Positions 46,878-55,770 are shown, counted from the first letter of the stretch. The stretch: 64,000 nt of DNA from Streptomyces sp. NBC_01446 (GCF_026340095.1 NZ_JAPEPO010000003.1:992001-1056000), one strand, 5' to 3'. Notes: generated by a model not told the origin, from the sequence alone. Made by a program: numbers and translations.

Positions 46878-47654
46878 ATGCCGTACATATCGGTCACTGC
46901 GCTGAGCCACCCCGGACTCAGGCGCGAGCACAACGAGGACAGCCTGGTCGTCGGCCCGTGGACGCTGTGCGGAACGGTGACGGAGAATCCGCAGACGATG
47001 GCGTTCCCGCTCGGGCGTCCACTCGTGGTCGCTGTCGCCGACGGCATCGGCGGGCAGCCCGCCGGTGAGGTTGCCAGCAGCCTCGTCGTCCGTCGGCTCG
47101 GCCTGTTCGGGCCTGCGCTGGACGGCGAGGAAGCGGTGCGTGACGCGCTGGGGATGTGCAATCACGCCGTGTACGCGGCGGCCGATCGCGCCCCGGAGCT
47201 GTCCACGATGGGGACGACCGTCGCGGGTGTCGTGATCCTCGAACAGGAACTGCTCGTGTTCAACGTCGGCGACAGCAGGGTGATCGAGGTGGGCCCGGCC
47301 GGTAACGGCGACGGCGGCCGGGCCGCCTCGGACGACACGCTGCACCAGCTGAGCGTGGACGACAGCCCGGCCCTCCCACGGGGCCGGCGCACCACTTCGA
47401 TCGTCACGCAGGCGCTCGGTGGAGCACCGACGTTCAGCGCGATCACGCCGCACGTCAGCACGTCACCGCTCACCCCGGGTACACGCATGCTGGTGTGCAG
47501 CGACGGCCTGACCGACCCCGTACTCGACAACGAGATCGACGACATCCTTCGGGCGCACGACGGGGGCCGGGCCGTCTTCGAGCTGTGGAAAGCGGCCATG
47601 AGCGCAGGCGGTCCCGACAACGTCACGATCGCGCTGGTCAGCGTCGCCGGCTGA
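46878..47654 (+). CDS. PP2C-type serine/threonine phosphatase
   Basis: 258 residues. PPM motifs in order: SHPGLRREHNEDSLVVGPW, VVAVADGIGGQPAGEVASSL (metal Asp), ELSTMGTTVAGVVILEQELL, VFNVGDSRVIEVGPAGN, MLVCSDGLTDPVLDNEIDDI and SAGGPDNVTIALVSVAG. It is cytosolic, with no TM or sensor domain. It should dephosphorylate Ser/Thr of partner proteins. No kinase is next to it; the divergent PRTase-hydrolase fusion is its closest neighbour. Confidence 0.95.
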   Translation: MPYISVTALSHPGLRREHNEDSLVVGPWTLCGTVTENPQTMAFPLGRPLVVAVADGIGGQPAGEVASSLVVRRLGLFGPALDGEEAVRDALGMCNHAVYAAADRAPELSTMGTTVAGVVILEQELLVFNVGDSRVIEVGPAGNGDGGRAASDDTLHQLSVDDSPALPRGRRTTSIVTQALGGAPTFSAITPHVSTSPLTPGTRMLVCSDGLTDPVLDNEIDDILRAHDGGRAVFELWKAAMSAGGPDNVTIALVSVAG

Positions 47655-47726
47655 CCCGTCAACGACCGAGCCCCGTCAACGACCGACCGGCCGGCCGGCT
47701 CCCAGCCGGTAGGCCCTTCCCCGCCC

Positions 47727-48290
47727 TCAGGCCGGGACGTAGCGCAGCAGCACGATCCCGCTCCGGAACGCCTTCGAGTCCACGAGGCGCAACCGGGGGA
47801 CCTCGTAACCATCGGGGAAGAGTCGCCTGCCACGGCCCTGGACGACCGGGTACACGAAGAGGCGGTACTCGTCGACGAGGCCCGCCTCGATCAGCGTGTG
47901 GGCCAAGGTGATGCTGCCGGTGAGCACGATGTCCTTGCCGCCCTCCAGCGCCTTCAGCGTGGTGACCTCCTTGACCGGGTCGCCGGACAGCACGGTCGAG
48001 TTCTCCCACCGCGGGTCCTCGATCGAACTGGACACCACGTACTTCCGCACCTGGTCGAGGTAGTCGGAGATGCCTGTGGTGTCGTCGGTCAGCCCGGGCC
48101 AGTAGCCGCGGAAGTCCTCGAAGGTGCGCCGGCCCAGGAGCAGCGCGTCCGACCGGCTGTCCTGGCGACGACTCTCCTCCAGTACATCGGCCATGTCCGC
48201 GTTGCCCTGGGCCTGCGGTTCGAACCAATCGGTGAGCATCTCGACGCAGCCGTCGACGGTGATGTTCAAGGTGATCGCCAGAGTGCGCAT
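47727..48290 (-). CDS. Dihydrofolate reductase / RibD C-terminal family protein
   Basis: 187 residues from ATG 48290, with AAGGAGG seven bases upstream; longer open frames upstream were rejected. RibD_C features: TLAITLNITVDGCVEMLTDW, ALLLGRRTFEDFRGYWPGLT, YVVSSSIEDPRWENSTVLSG and DIVLTGSITLAHTLIEAGLV with EYRLFVYPVVQGRGRRLFPD. It binds NADPH. Relatives (YyaP/YwjB-like) reduce unknown pteridine-like substrates. Convergent with the PP2C gene. Confidence 0.92.
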   Translation of the reverse strand: MRTLAITLNITVDGCVEMLTDWFEPQAQGNADMADVLEESRRQDSRSDALLLGRRTFEDFRGYWPGLTDDTTGISDYLDQVRKYVVSSSIEDPRWENSTVLSGDPVKEVTTLKALEGGKDIVLTGSITLAHTLIEAGLVDEYRLFVYPVVQGRGRRLFPDGYEVPRLRLVDSKAFRSGIVLLRYVPA

Positions 48291-48417
48291 GCCGCGCCTC
48301 CTTCCGAACGGGTGGCTGGTCCACCTTTCATGACCGATCCCGCCCGGGAAAATCATCGGCACCTGACGGGACTGCCGGGGACTTCCGGGTTGAGCGTCGC
48401 GACAGCGGGCGACGCCC

Positions 48418-48849
48418 TTACGAGGTAGGAGCGTTGGAGGGCGCGGACGGTGGGCCCGGTGGTTGGGATGGTCGAGGCGGGAACAGCGGTGGAGGTGGCG
48501 GGGGCGCCGCGAGAGGACGACTGCGCTGCCGGGGCGGGGCCTGCGCGGGGGCCGGGGGCGGCACAGATGGCGGCGGGGGCGGAGGCGGCTCGATCGCCGG
48601 CAGCAGTGGGCCGCCCTCACGCAGTCGGGCGATGGTCAGCTCGGCGCGGCGGCGCGCCTGGGGGCCGTCGTCGCGTCCGTAGACGAGCCTGGTGCCCACG
48701 CGGCCGAGGTTCTCGATGGCGTGCCGCTGGTAGCCGAGGGCGTGCGCGATCTCTTCGATCCGGCCCAGCCTCGCGGCTGTGGCACGTTCGGGGATCAGAT
48801 CGACGCGGCCACGGCCGTCGAAGCGCGCACGTACTTCGTCGTCCTTCAC
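48418..48849 (-). CDS. Hypothetical protein with proline-rich tail
   Basis: 143 residues from GTG 48849 (KDDEVRARFDGRGRVDLIPE), with GGAG nine bases upstream; GTG 48894 would add 15 residues but has no SD. The N-terminal ~75 residues look structured (TAARLGRIEEIAHALGYQRH, DDGPQARRRAELTIARLREG) and resemble a conserved Streptomyces protein of unknown function. The last ~60 residues are an almost pure Pro/Ala/Ser low-complexity tail with runs of seven prolines. There is no signal peptide, so it is probably cytosolic, with a polyproline segment for protein contacts or a stretch that needs EF-P. Confidence 0.65.
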   Translation of the reverse strand: MKDDEVRARFDGRGRVDLIPERATAARLGRIEEIAHALGYQRHAIENLGRVGTRLVYGRDDGPQARRRAELTIARLREGGPLLPAIEPPPPPPPSVPPPAPAQAPPRQRSRPLAAPPPPPPLFPPRPSQPPGPPSAPSNAPTS

Positions 48850-48992
48850 CTGTCTCCGCTCCCGGGAAAGGCCTGCAGTCCCTGACTGCTCCACACCACG
48901 AACCCATCAGTCCCCGACCGTAGAGCAACCGGGGTGCCGACAGCGTCACAAGTCGGCACCCGACGCATCGCCTCACCGGTCCAACACCGGCG

Positions 48993-49421
48993 TCAGGCTG
49001 AGGAGTTGAGGGTCTTGAGCAGTGCCGCGAGGCCGTCCGCGTAGATGCCGTGGAAGAGCTCCTCGGCGTGGGCCTCGCTGACGCCGACGGGTGTGAACGA
49101 GCCCGTCCATTCCACCCGCGACGTTCCGGGCGCGCCGGGTATGTCGCGCACCGTCAGCGTGGAGAGGTAGCCGGTGACGGGGAACGGTGCCTGCTCGATG
49201 GCGTAGGAGTAGGTGCGCTGGTCGTGGTCGAAGGCCTTGAGGCGTTCGACGATGACGCCGCCGTCCTGATTGGTCAGGCGGCGTACGCGGCCGCCCTCGC
49301 TCAGCTCACTCTCGGGGATGTACGGGAGCCAGTCGGGCAGGGAGTCGAAGCCGCCGATGAGCTGCCAGACGTCGTCGGCGGACCGGGGGAGGTCGATGGT
49401 GGCGGTGGCGGTGGTGGCCAT
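48993..49421 (-). CDS. SRPBCC (polyketide cyclase-like) family protein
   Basis: 142 residues from ATG 49421. The START/SRPBCC fold is evident: ATIDLPRSADDVWQLIGGFD, SLPDWLPYIPESELSEGGRV, RRLTNQDGGVIVERLKAFDH and a long C-terminal helix EELFHGIYADGLAALLKTLN. Such proteins bind hydrophobic small molecules in a deep cavity. It follows the aldo/keto reductase gene on the same strand by 34 bp, so both are probably co-transcribed and may act on the same ligand. Confidence 0.9.
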   Translation of the reverse strand: MATTATATIDLPRSADDVWQLIGGFDSLPDWLPYIPESELSEGGRVRRLTNQDGGVIVERLKAFDHDQRTYSYAIEQAPFPVTGYLSTLTVRDIPGAPGTSRVEWTGSFTPVGVSEAHAEELFHGIYADGLAALLKTLNSSA

Positions 49422-49455
49422 GTGCTGTTCCTTTCGCGTGCCGTGAAGCCGGTGG

Positions 49456-50466
49456 TCAGGCAGTGGGCGTGGGTGCGTCGGCGGCGATGAGCTGTTCGTC
49501 GCGGAGCGCGGTCCAGAAGGCGGCCGGGACGTTCTCCTTGAGGGCGGCGACGTCTTCGGCGATGCGGCTGGGCCGGGTGGCGCCGGGGACGACGGCGGCC
49601 GTGGCCGGGTGCGCCAGGGCGAACTGCAGGGCGGCGGCCTTGATGCTGACACCGTGCCCGGCGGCGAGTGCCTTGATCCTCTCGACCTTGGCGATGACGT
49701 CCGCCGGCGCCTTCTGGTACTCGAAGCGCTGACCGCCGGCGAGGATGCCGGAGCTGTAGGGACCGCCGACGACCATGTCGACGTCCTGCGCGGTGGCGGC
49801 GGGCAGCAGGCGCTGCAGGGACCGGTTGTGGTCGAGCAGGGTGTAGCGGCCGGCCAGGAGGAACGCGTCGGGCTTGGGCTCGTCCAGGTCAAGGGTGAGC
49901 TCGATCGGCTCCACGCGGTTGACGCCGAGACCCCAGGCCTTGATGACGCCCTCGTCGCGGAGGTTCTGCAGGACGCGGAAGGCGCCGGTGCGCGCCGTCT
50001 CGTAGACGGCGAGCCAGTCGTCACCGTGGAAGTCCTGGGCGACGTCGTGCACCCAGACGATGTCGAGCCGGTCCGTCTGCAGGCGCTTGAGGCTGTCCTC
50101 GATGGAGCGCAGGGTGGCGTCCGCGGTGTAGAGGTCGACCATCTTGTTCGCGCGGCCGTGCTCGAAGAGACCGCCCTTCTCGCCCAGGTCGCGGTCGGCG
50201 GGGTCCTCCAGCTCGTCCAGGATGACGCGGCCGACCTTGGTGCTGAGTACGTACTCGTCACGCGGCCGGTCGGCCAGCACTTCGCCGAGGCGCAGCTCGG
50301 ACAGGCCCGCACCGTAAAAGGGTGCGGTGTCGAAGTAGCGGATGCCCTGGTCCCAGGCGGCCTCGACGGTGGCGGTGGCCTCCTCGTCCGGGATGCTGCG
50401 GAACATGTTGCCGAGCGGGGCGGTACCGAAACCGAGGGATCCCGGCAGGAGGGACTTGATACCCAT
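49456..50466 (-). CDS. Aldo/keto reductase (D-threo-aldose dehydrogenase-like)
   Basis: 336 residues from ATG 50466 (GIKSLLPGSLGFGTAPLGNM); GTG 50490 is possible. The AKR tetrad is traceable: Asp in IRYFDTAPFYGAGLSE with Tyr of APFYG, Lys in EYVLSTKVGRVI, and His in IVWVHDVAQDF. The C-terminal NADP region is in VVPGATRPSRIAEDVA. The sequence style matches the pyridoxal 4-dehydrogenase / L-fucose dehydrogenase branch. It is co-directional with the SRPBCC gene and divergent from a LysR gene that probably regulates both. Confidence 0.9.
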   Translation of the reverse strand: MGIKSLLPGSLGFGTAPLGNMFRSIPDEEATATVEAAWDQGIRYFDTAPFYGAGLSELRLGEVLADRPRDEYVLSTKVGRVILDELEDPADRDLGEKGGLFEHGRANKMVDLYTADATLRSIEDSLKRLQTDRLDIVWVHDVAQDFHGDDWLAVYETARTGAFRVLQNLRDEGVIKAWGLGVNRVEPIELTLDLDEPKPDAFLLAGRYTLLDHNRSLQRLLPAATAQDVDMVVGGPYSSGILAGGQRFEYQKAPADVIAKVERIKALAAGHGVSIKAAALQFALAHPATAAVVPGATRPSRIAEDVAALKENVPAAFWTALRDEQLIAADAPTPTA

Positions 50467-50610
50467 GAGTGGAATCTTTCTGTCTGTCACGTGATGCGAA
50501 GCTCAGGATGATTTCTCCTGCTCCGCGGCTCTTGCTCTGTCGAGGTTAGGATCGATGGGTCAGACTGTCCAAGACTTGCTTGGACACACTTGAGTCCCTA
50601 GAGGTCTTAC

Positions 50611-51552
50611 ATGCTTGACCTGCGACAACTTCGCTATTTCGTGGCCGTGGCCGAGGAGGAACACGTCGGCCGGGCCGCCGATCGCCTGCACATCTCCCAG
50701 TCGCCGCTGAGCCGGCAGATCGCCCAGCTGGAGAAGAACCTGGGCCTGACCCTGTTCGAGCGCAGCCAGCAGCGCCTGCGCCTCACCTCCGACGGCCGCG
50801 TCTTCCTCACCGAGGCCACGGCCCTCCTGCGGCATGCGGACCGGCTCGAGAACCTCGGCCGGCGCCTCGGCCGCGGCGAGGAAGGCGGCCTGTGCGTGGG
50901 ATACGTCGGCGATGCCATGCACACCGGGATCCTGCCGCAGGCCCTGCGCGCCCTGCACGACGAGCGGCCCGGCATCCACGTCGCCCTCTACGACCTGACC
51001 GCGGCCCAGCAGTTCGAGGGCCTGCGCCAGCGCAGCCTGGACATCGCCCTCGTGCCCGAAGCACCCCCCGAGGCGGACCCCGACCTGCGCAGCGCCCTCC
51101 TCCTGGAAGACCCCCTGCTCCTGACCATGCCGAGCAGCCACCCGCTTGCCGGGAGGGCGGAGATCCTGCCCGAAGACCTCGACGGTCAGCCGTGGATCGC
51201 CATCGAGAACAGCCAACAGCCGGCCTGGCGCGACGACTTCGTCGCCGCCTGCTCGGCGGCCGGGTTCACCCCTGACATCCGGCTCGAAGCCCCCGAACCC
51301 CTGACCGCGCTCGGCCTGGCCGCATCCGGCCTCGGCATGGCGCTGGTCCAGGAGAGCATGCTGCGGGGCGACACCCCAGGGGTCACGGTCCATGAACTCC
51401 CCTGGTTCCAAAGGTCCGTACGCCTCTGGGCCGCCTGGCACCAGATCGATCTGCGCCCGGTCGTCACGTCGTTCCGCGCGACCGTGCTGAGGACCGAGGA
51501 CGTCACGGATGTCACGGACGTCACGGACGTCACGGACGAGCCTGTCAGGTGA
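50611..51552 (+). CDS. LysR family transcriptional regulator
   Basis: 313 residues. HTH: LDLRQLRYFVAVAEEEHVGR, then AADRLHISQSPLSRQIAQLE. The effector domain follows from about residue 90 (GGLCVGYVGDAMHTGILPQA; SLDIALVPEAPPEADPDLRS) and resembles the CatR/BenM subgroup. The extreme C-terminus is four VTD units from a 9-bp tandem repeat (51503-51538). It is divergent from the aldo/keto reductase gene, its likely target. Its 3' end overlaps the convergent MFS gene by 8 bp. Confidence 0.93.
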   Translation: MLDLRQLRYFVAVAEEEHVGRAADRLHISQSPLSRQIAQLEKNLGLTLFERSQQRLRLTSDGRVFLTEATALLRHADRLENLGRRLGRGEEGGLCVGYVGDAMHTGILPQALRALHDERPGIHVALYDLTAAQQFEGLRQRSLDIALVPEAPPEADPDLRSALLLEDPLLLTMPSSHPLAGRAEILPEDLDGQPWIAIENSQQPAWRDDFVAACSAAGFTPDIRLEAPEPLTALGLAASGLGMALVQESMLRGDTPGVTVHELPWFQRSVRLWAAWHQIDLRPVVTSFRATVLRTEDVTDVTDVTDVTDEPVR

Positions 51553-52843
51553 TGCCGGCGGCGGCCTGCTCCCCTGCGTTCCGGGTCGCCTTCTCGCGGC
51601 GCGGGAGCAGCAGCGGGGTGACCAGGAGGACGACTCCGGCGATCGCGATCGCGGTGCGAGGGCCCGTGACGGCGGCGATCACACCCCACACCGCGGTCAG
51701 GGCCGCGATGGACAGGCTGCTGCTCACCGACCACGCGGACAGTGTGCGGGCGACCCGGTCGGGGTCGCTGTGTTCGAGCCGGTAGGTGGCGAGCACCGGG
51801 TTGAACAGACCGCAGCAGGTCACCAGGCCGAGCTGGACGGCGATGACGAGCACGATCCCGGGAACTCCGGGCTGGACGAACGCCAGTCCGATCGGCCAGC
51901 ACGCACGCAGGGCTCCAACGGTGAGCATCACTTTGCGCTGTCCGAACCGTGCCACGAGCGGGTGCGCCATGCGTGAGCCGATGAGTCCACCGATGCAGGG
52001 GGCCGCGAACGCGAGACCGTACTGCCAGGGTGCGAAGCCGAGCCGGCTCAACATGAGCACGGCGATCAGCGGCTCGGAGGCCATGATGAGGCCGTTGACG
52101 ACGATCGAGTTGAGGAACAGCGGGCGCAGCGTGCGGTGGCTGAGGATGTAGCGCCACCCTTCGAGCAGATCACCGGCGCGCATCCGTGGTGCGGCGGCCC
52201 GCGCGGGGCGCGCTTCCGTCCCTCCGATGGCACGGATGCCGAGCGCCGAGAGCAGGTAGCTCACCGCGTCGGCGATCACCGTCGTCACGGGGCCGAACAT
52301 CCCGATCGCGGCCCCGCCGAGCGGCGGCCCGACCACGATCGAGGTCCACGTCGTGGACTCGAACCGGCCGTTCGCGACGAGCAGGTCCTCCGGCGGCACG
52401 AGCGACTTCAGATACGCGCCGCCGGCCGCCTTGAAGGCGATGTCGGCCGCGGCGACGACGACGGAGACGGCGAGGAGCTGGGCGAAGCCGAGCCCGCCGA
52501 ACGCGAACGCGGCGGGGACGCTCGTCAGCGCCGCGAACCGGATCAGGTCCATCGCGATCATGACGGGCCGCTTACGCCTGAACTCCATCCACGGCCCGAG
52601 CGGCACCGCGACCACGGCCCCCACGGCCCGCCCCGCGGCAGCCAGCGCCGCCACCTGCGTCGGCCCGGAGTGCAGCACGAGGATCGCGATCAAGGGGAAT
52701 GCGCCGAACCCGAACCCCGTGCCGTACGAGCTGACCGCGAACGCCGCCCACAACCACCCGAACCGCCGACCCAGCGCCCGCCTGCCCTTCACGCCCACCG
52801 CACCTCTCGCCGCCCCGAACAACCACACGCTGACCACCGACAT
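51545..52843 (-). CDS. MFS transporter
   Basis: About 432 residues with 12 TM segments. The region after TM2 (PLGPWMEFRRKRPVMIAMDL) is the MFS motif A area. The pattern (VPPEDLLVANGRFESTTWTS; VGPPLGGAAIGMFGPVTTVI; GWRYILSHRTLRPLFLNSIV) matches the enterobactin-exporter/MFS_3 group (EntS-like). The start is unclear: ATG 52843 is used, while a GTG 15 codons later (KGRRALGRRFGWLWAAFAVS) has a better SD. Direction of transport is probably export; substrate unknown. Confidence 0.88.
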   Translation of the reverse strand: MSVVSVWLFGAARGAVGVKGRRALGRRFGWLWAAFAVSSYGTGFGFGAFPLIAILVLHSGPTQVAALAAAGRAVGAVVAVPLGPWMEFRRKRPVMIAMDLIRFAALTSVPAAFAFGGLGFAQLLAVSVVVAAADIAFKAAGGAYLKSLVPPEDLLVANGRFESTTWTSIVVGPPLGGAAIGMFGPVTTVIADAVSYLLSALGIRAIGGTEARPARAAAPRMRAGDLLEGWRYILSHRTLRPLFLNSIVVNGLIMASEPLIAVLMLSRLGFAPWQYGLAFAAPCIGGLIGSRMAHPLVARFGQRKVMLTVGALRACWPIGLAFVQPGVPGIVLVIAVQLGLVTCCGLFNPVLATYRLEHSDPDRVARTLSAWSVSSSLSIAALTAVWGVIAAVTGPRTAIAIAGVVLLVTPLLLPRREKATRNAGEQAAAGIT

Positions 52844-53004
52844 CAAAGCGAGGAGCAGACGACGAGATCAAACAACCGACCCGCCATGAGAACACAACCA
52901 GTCGTTGTGCGGGCACTCGGGCCGCATGGACCTCCCAGCGGCGAACCGGGAATCGCGCGGGCCTGAGGCTCGGAAGAAGCTGGGCGGGGAGCGATGATTT
53001 GGCC

Positions 53005-53964
53005 ATGGCATTGTCGACGGCGTTCACTGAGATGTTCGGCGTGCGGTACCCGATCGCGCTGGCGCCGATGGGCGGATCGGCCGGCGGCGCGCTGGCCGCC
53101 GCCGTCTCGCGCGGCGGCGGTCTCGGCTTGCTGGGCGGCGCGTTCGGGGACCCGGAGTGGCTGGCGCGCGAGGTGCCGATCGTCGCGGGCACCGGCAGTC
53201 CGTGGGGCGTCGGATTCCTGACCTGGGGAATCGACGTCGCCGTGGTGGAGCGGGCTCTGGAGTACGGACCGAGGGCCGTGATGCTGTCGTTCGGCGACCC
53301 GAGCCCCTACGCGGAGCGTGTCCGCCGAGCGGGGGCGCTGTTGATCCTTCAGGTCACGGATCTGGAGGAGGCCGAGCAGGCCGTGGACCTGGGCGCCGAC
53401 GTGATCGTGGCCCAGGGAACCGAGAGCGGTGGGCACGGAGCCCGGAACGGGCGCTCCACCTTGCCGTTCGTGCCGGCGGTCGTGGATCTCGTGGACGCCG
53501 TGCCCGTACTGGCAGCCGGCGGGATCGCCGACGGCCGTGGCGTGGCGGCCGCACTCGTGCTGGGCGCTGCGGGGGCGCTCATCGGCACCCGCTTCCAGGC
53601 CACCACGGAGGCCCTGGTCGCCCCCTCGATCACCAAGGCGATCCTCGAAGGACGCGGCAGGGACACCGAGCGCAGCACGGTACTGGACATTGCCCGCGGC
53701 TCCCGATGGCCGGCGAAGTACTCCGCCCGGACCCTCGGCCACCGGTACCTCGACCGCTGGCGCGGCCGCGAGACGGAACTCGCCGCCGACCCCCAGGCCC
53801 GTCAGAACTACCAGGACGACGTGGCACGCGGCGCGGTGCCCCCGCTGCCGGTCTGGGCCGGCGAAGCCGTCGACCTCATCACCGACCTCCCATCCGCCAC
53901 CGACCTCGTCCCCACCCTGGCCGCTCAGACGGAGGAAGCACTGACCCGCGCGGGCCGCCCATGA
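53005..53964 (+). CDS. Nitronate monooxygenase family flavoprotein
   Basis: 319 residues from ATG 53005, with GGGAG upstream. NMO/2-nitropropane dioxygenase TIM barrel: RYPIALAPMGGSAGGALAAA, GLGLLGGAFGDPEWL, DVIVAQGTESGGHGARNGRS with the GGH(G) motif holding the catalytic His, VPVLAAGGIADGRGVAAALV and GAAGALIGTRFQATTEALVA for FMN phosphate. It oxidises alkyl nitronates, detoxifying compounds such as propionate-3-nitronate, using FMN and O2. It is monocistronic. Confidence 0.93.
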   Translation: MALSTAFTEMFGVRYPIALAPMGGSAGGALAAAVSRGGGLGLLGGAFGDPEWLAREVPIVAGTGSPWGVGFLTWGIDVAVVERALEYGPRAVMLSFGDPSPYAERVRRAGALLILQVTDLEEAEQAVDLGADVIVAQGTESGGHGARNGRSTLPFVPAVVDLVDAVPVLAAGGIADGRGVAAALVLGAAGALIGTRFQATTEALVAPSITKAILEGRGRDTERSTVLDIARGSRWPAKYSARTLGHRYLDRWRGRETELAADPQARQNYQDDVARGAVPPLPVWAGEAVDLITDLPSATDLVPTLAAQTEEALTRAGRP

Positions 53965-54141
53965 ACTACCAACTGCCCACGTGGGTAGGGCTCGTGGGGC
54001 GCGCATCTCGCCCCTCAACCAGATACTCTGGGCGACGGCAGGAGCGGCCTCCAAGGCATCAACTCCCGTGCAGTGTACGGAGATTGAGGGATGCCGAGAT
54101 GAAGGGCATCGGGCGGGCGCCGCCCTTGAGGTGGGTCGGTC

Positions 54142-54636
54142 TCAGCTGACCGCCCGCTTGACGAGCTCGGCCATCCGCGTCTCGTCGTCGGCGTTCAACT
54201 CGGTCAGGGCGTACGCGGACGGCCACATGGTGCCGTCGTCGAGCTTCGCCAGATCGCTGAAGCCGAGCGTGGCGTACCTCGTCTTGAACTTCTGTGCGCT
54301 CTGGAAGAAGCAGACGACCTTGCCGTCCCTGGCGTACGCGGGCATGCCGTACCAGAGCTTCGGGGCCAGGTCCGGGGCGCTGGTCCTGACGATGTCGTGG
54401 ATGCGCTCGGCGATGGCTCGGTCCGCGTCCGGCATCTCGGCGATCTTGGCGCGCACCTCGCTGTCGCCGTCCGCCTTGGCCGTGCGCGATCCGCGTCGAG
54501 GGGATGCCTTGAGCTCCTTGGCGCGCTCCTTCATCGCGCCTCGCTCCTCCTCGGTGAACCCGTCGTACGTCTTGTCGGCCGTGACGGTACCGGTGGTGCT
54601 CTTCGCGCTCTTCGTGGTCCTCTGCGTGTTCATCAT
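54142..54636 (-). CDS. DUF1801 (YdhG-like) family protein
   Basis: 164 residues from ATG 54636, with GAGAGGAA eight to ten bases upstream. The N-terminal ~60 residues are a charged Lys/Thr-rich extension (YDGFTEEERGAMKERAKELK). The DUF1801 core then has RIHDIVRTSAPDLAPKLWYG, MPAYARDGKVVCFFQSAQKF and a C-terminal helix DETRMAELVKRAVS. Relatives include the B. subtilis frataxin-like protein Fra/YdhG, implicated in iron delivery; a role here is not shown. It is last in the VOC/AraC/VOC/DUF1801 set. Confidence 0.87.
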   Translation of the reverse strand: MMNTQRTTKSAKSTTGTVTADKTYDGFTEEERGAMKERAKELKASPRRGSRTAKADGDSEVRAKIAEMPDADRAIAERIHDIVRTSAPDLAPKLWYGMPAYARDGKVVCFFQSAQKFKTRYATLGFSDLAKLDDGTMWPSAYALTELNADDETRMAELVKRAVS

Positions 54637-54694
54637 GGCAGGTTCCTCTCGGGCAGCGCAGGGGCGGGGCGAACGGGACGGGGGTGGCTTCGGG

Positions 54695-55327
54695 TCAGGC
54701 CGCGGAGGCGACCGTGGCGGCCTGCCAGGCGAAGTCGTCCGGGTCGGTGAAGGTCCCGGCGTCACCGCCGAGTACGAGCCGGTGCGATCCGCTCCCGTCG
54801 ACAGGGACGCCGACATCCTTGGCCAGCGCGCGGCGCCCGTAGAGAGCCAGCTTGACCGGGCTCGACGATGTGGCGAACTCGACGTACTTGCGGCCGAAGC
54901 TCTTCGCCACGGTGAGACCGCGGTCGACGTAGAACTGCCTGCTCGCGGCGACGTCCGCCACGCCCAGCAGGAGCACGATGCTGTCGATCTGCCGGGTCTC
55001 CGGACCTTTGTCCTTCCGCGCGGACGTGGCGACCTTCCAGATCGTCCCGTCCGGTGCCCGTACGACGCCGCCGTATCCCCACAGGGACTTCGTGACGGGC
55101 TTGAGAGGCGTGGCGCCGGCGTCGAGGGCCGTGCCGATGAGTGCCTTGACGTCGGCCGGCTGGGACACCGTGAGCGACAGCGAGAAACCGCGGAAGCCGG
55201 TCGTCGGCGCCTGAGAGGCGCTCAGTCCGACCTGAGTGTCCAGGCCGAACGCGGCGGTGTAGAAGCGCTGGGCGGCCGTGGGGTCGGCCACCTCGAGGGT
55301 GATGGTCTCGATGGAGGTCATGGACAT
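54695..55327 (-). CDS. VOC (glyoxalase/bleomycin-resistance) protein, two-module
   Basis: 210 residues from ATG 55327, which overlaps the stop of the upstream AraC gene (TGATG), a sign of translational coupling. Two betaalphabetabetabeta modules are visible: SIETITLEVADPTAAQRFYT with GYGGVVRAPDGTIWKVATSA, and DSIVLLLGVADVAASRQFYV with LVLGGDAGTFTDPDDFAWQA. Actinobacterial relatives are small-molecule binding or modifying proteins of unknown substrate. It is partnered with AraC (55327) and DUF1801 (54142). Confidence 0.9.
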   Translation of the reverse strand: MSMTSIETITLEVADPTAAQRFYTAAFGLDTQVGLSASQAPTTGFRGFSLSLTVSQPADVKALIGTALDAGATPLKPVTKSLWGYGGVVRAPDGTIWKVATSARKDKGPETRQIDSIVLLLGVADVAASRQFYVDRGLTVAKSFGRKYVEFATSSSPVKLALYGRRALAKDVGVPVDGSGSHRLVLGGDAGTFTDPDDFAWQAATVASAA

Positions 55328-55770
55328 CACGCTAGTTCTGGCTCGGTGAGGAATGCTTCTCCATTCCTGACCGGTATCGGCGGCGTCCTTGTCGTGGCTG
55401 CCGCCACCCCGCACCGGTATGCGCCGGGCGTCATGCCGGCCAGCTCGGTGAAGCGGGCACGGAAGACGCCGTACGACGCGTATCCGACCAGGAAGCCGAC
55501 CTCGGTGACCGTGAGGTCACCACCGCACAACAACGCCTTCGCCCGCTCGACACGACGCGTCATCAAAAAAGCGTACGGCGACTGGCCGTACGCGAGACGG
55601 AACTGCCGGCTGAGATGCCCGGCCGGCCAGTTCACGCCGCGGGCGAGCGCCTCCATGTTCAGCGGCTGCGCGTACGCCCGGTCGATCCGGTCACGGACAC
55701 GACGCAGTCGCACCAGGTCCTTCAGCCGCTGATCCTGGGCGAGCGCGCGCCCCCAGGCGGGATGGCACAT
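55327..55770 (-). CDS. AraC family HTH regulator, short form
   Basis: 147 residues from ATG 55770, with AAGGTAGG upstream; GTG 55779 is also possible. The two AraC HTHs are complete: LNMEALARGVNWPAGHLSRQ with FRLAYGQSPYAFLMTRRVER, and DLTVTEVGFLVGYASYGVFR with ARFTELAGMTPGAYR. There is almost no effector domain, as in SoxS/MarA-like short regulators. Coupled to the VOC gene downstream by a one-base overlap, so it probably regulates this little operon. Confidence 0.92.
   Translation of the reverse strand: MCHPAWGRALAQDQRLKDLVRLRRVRDRIDRAYAQPLNMEALARGVNWPAGHLSRQFRLAYGQSPYAFLMTRRVERAKALLCGGDLTVTEVGFLVGYASYGVFRARFTELAGMTPGAYRCGVAAATTRTPPIPVRNGEAFLTEPELA

Noticed and set aside
49456..50312. Fusion of aldo/keto reductase frame with the SRPBCC protein (439-codon frame)
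   Set aside because: Its first part is in a shadow frame of the reductase; only the last 142 codons match the real SRPBCC gene.
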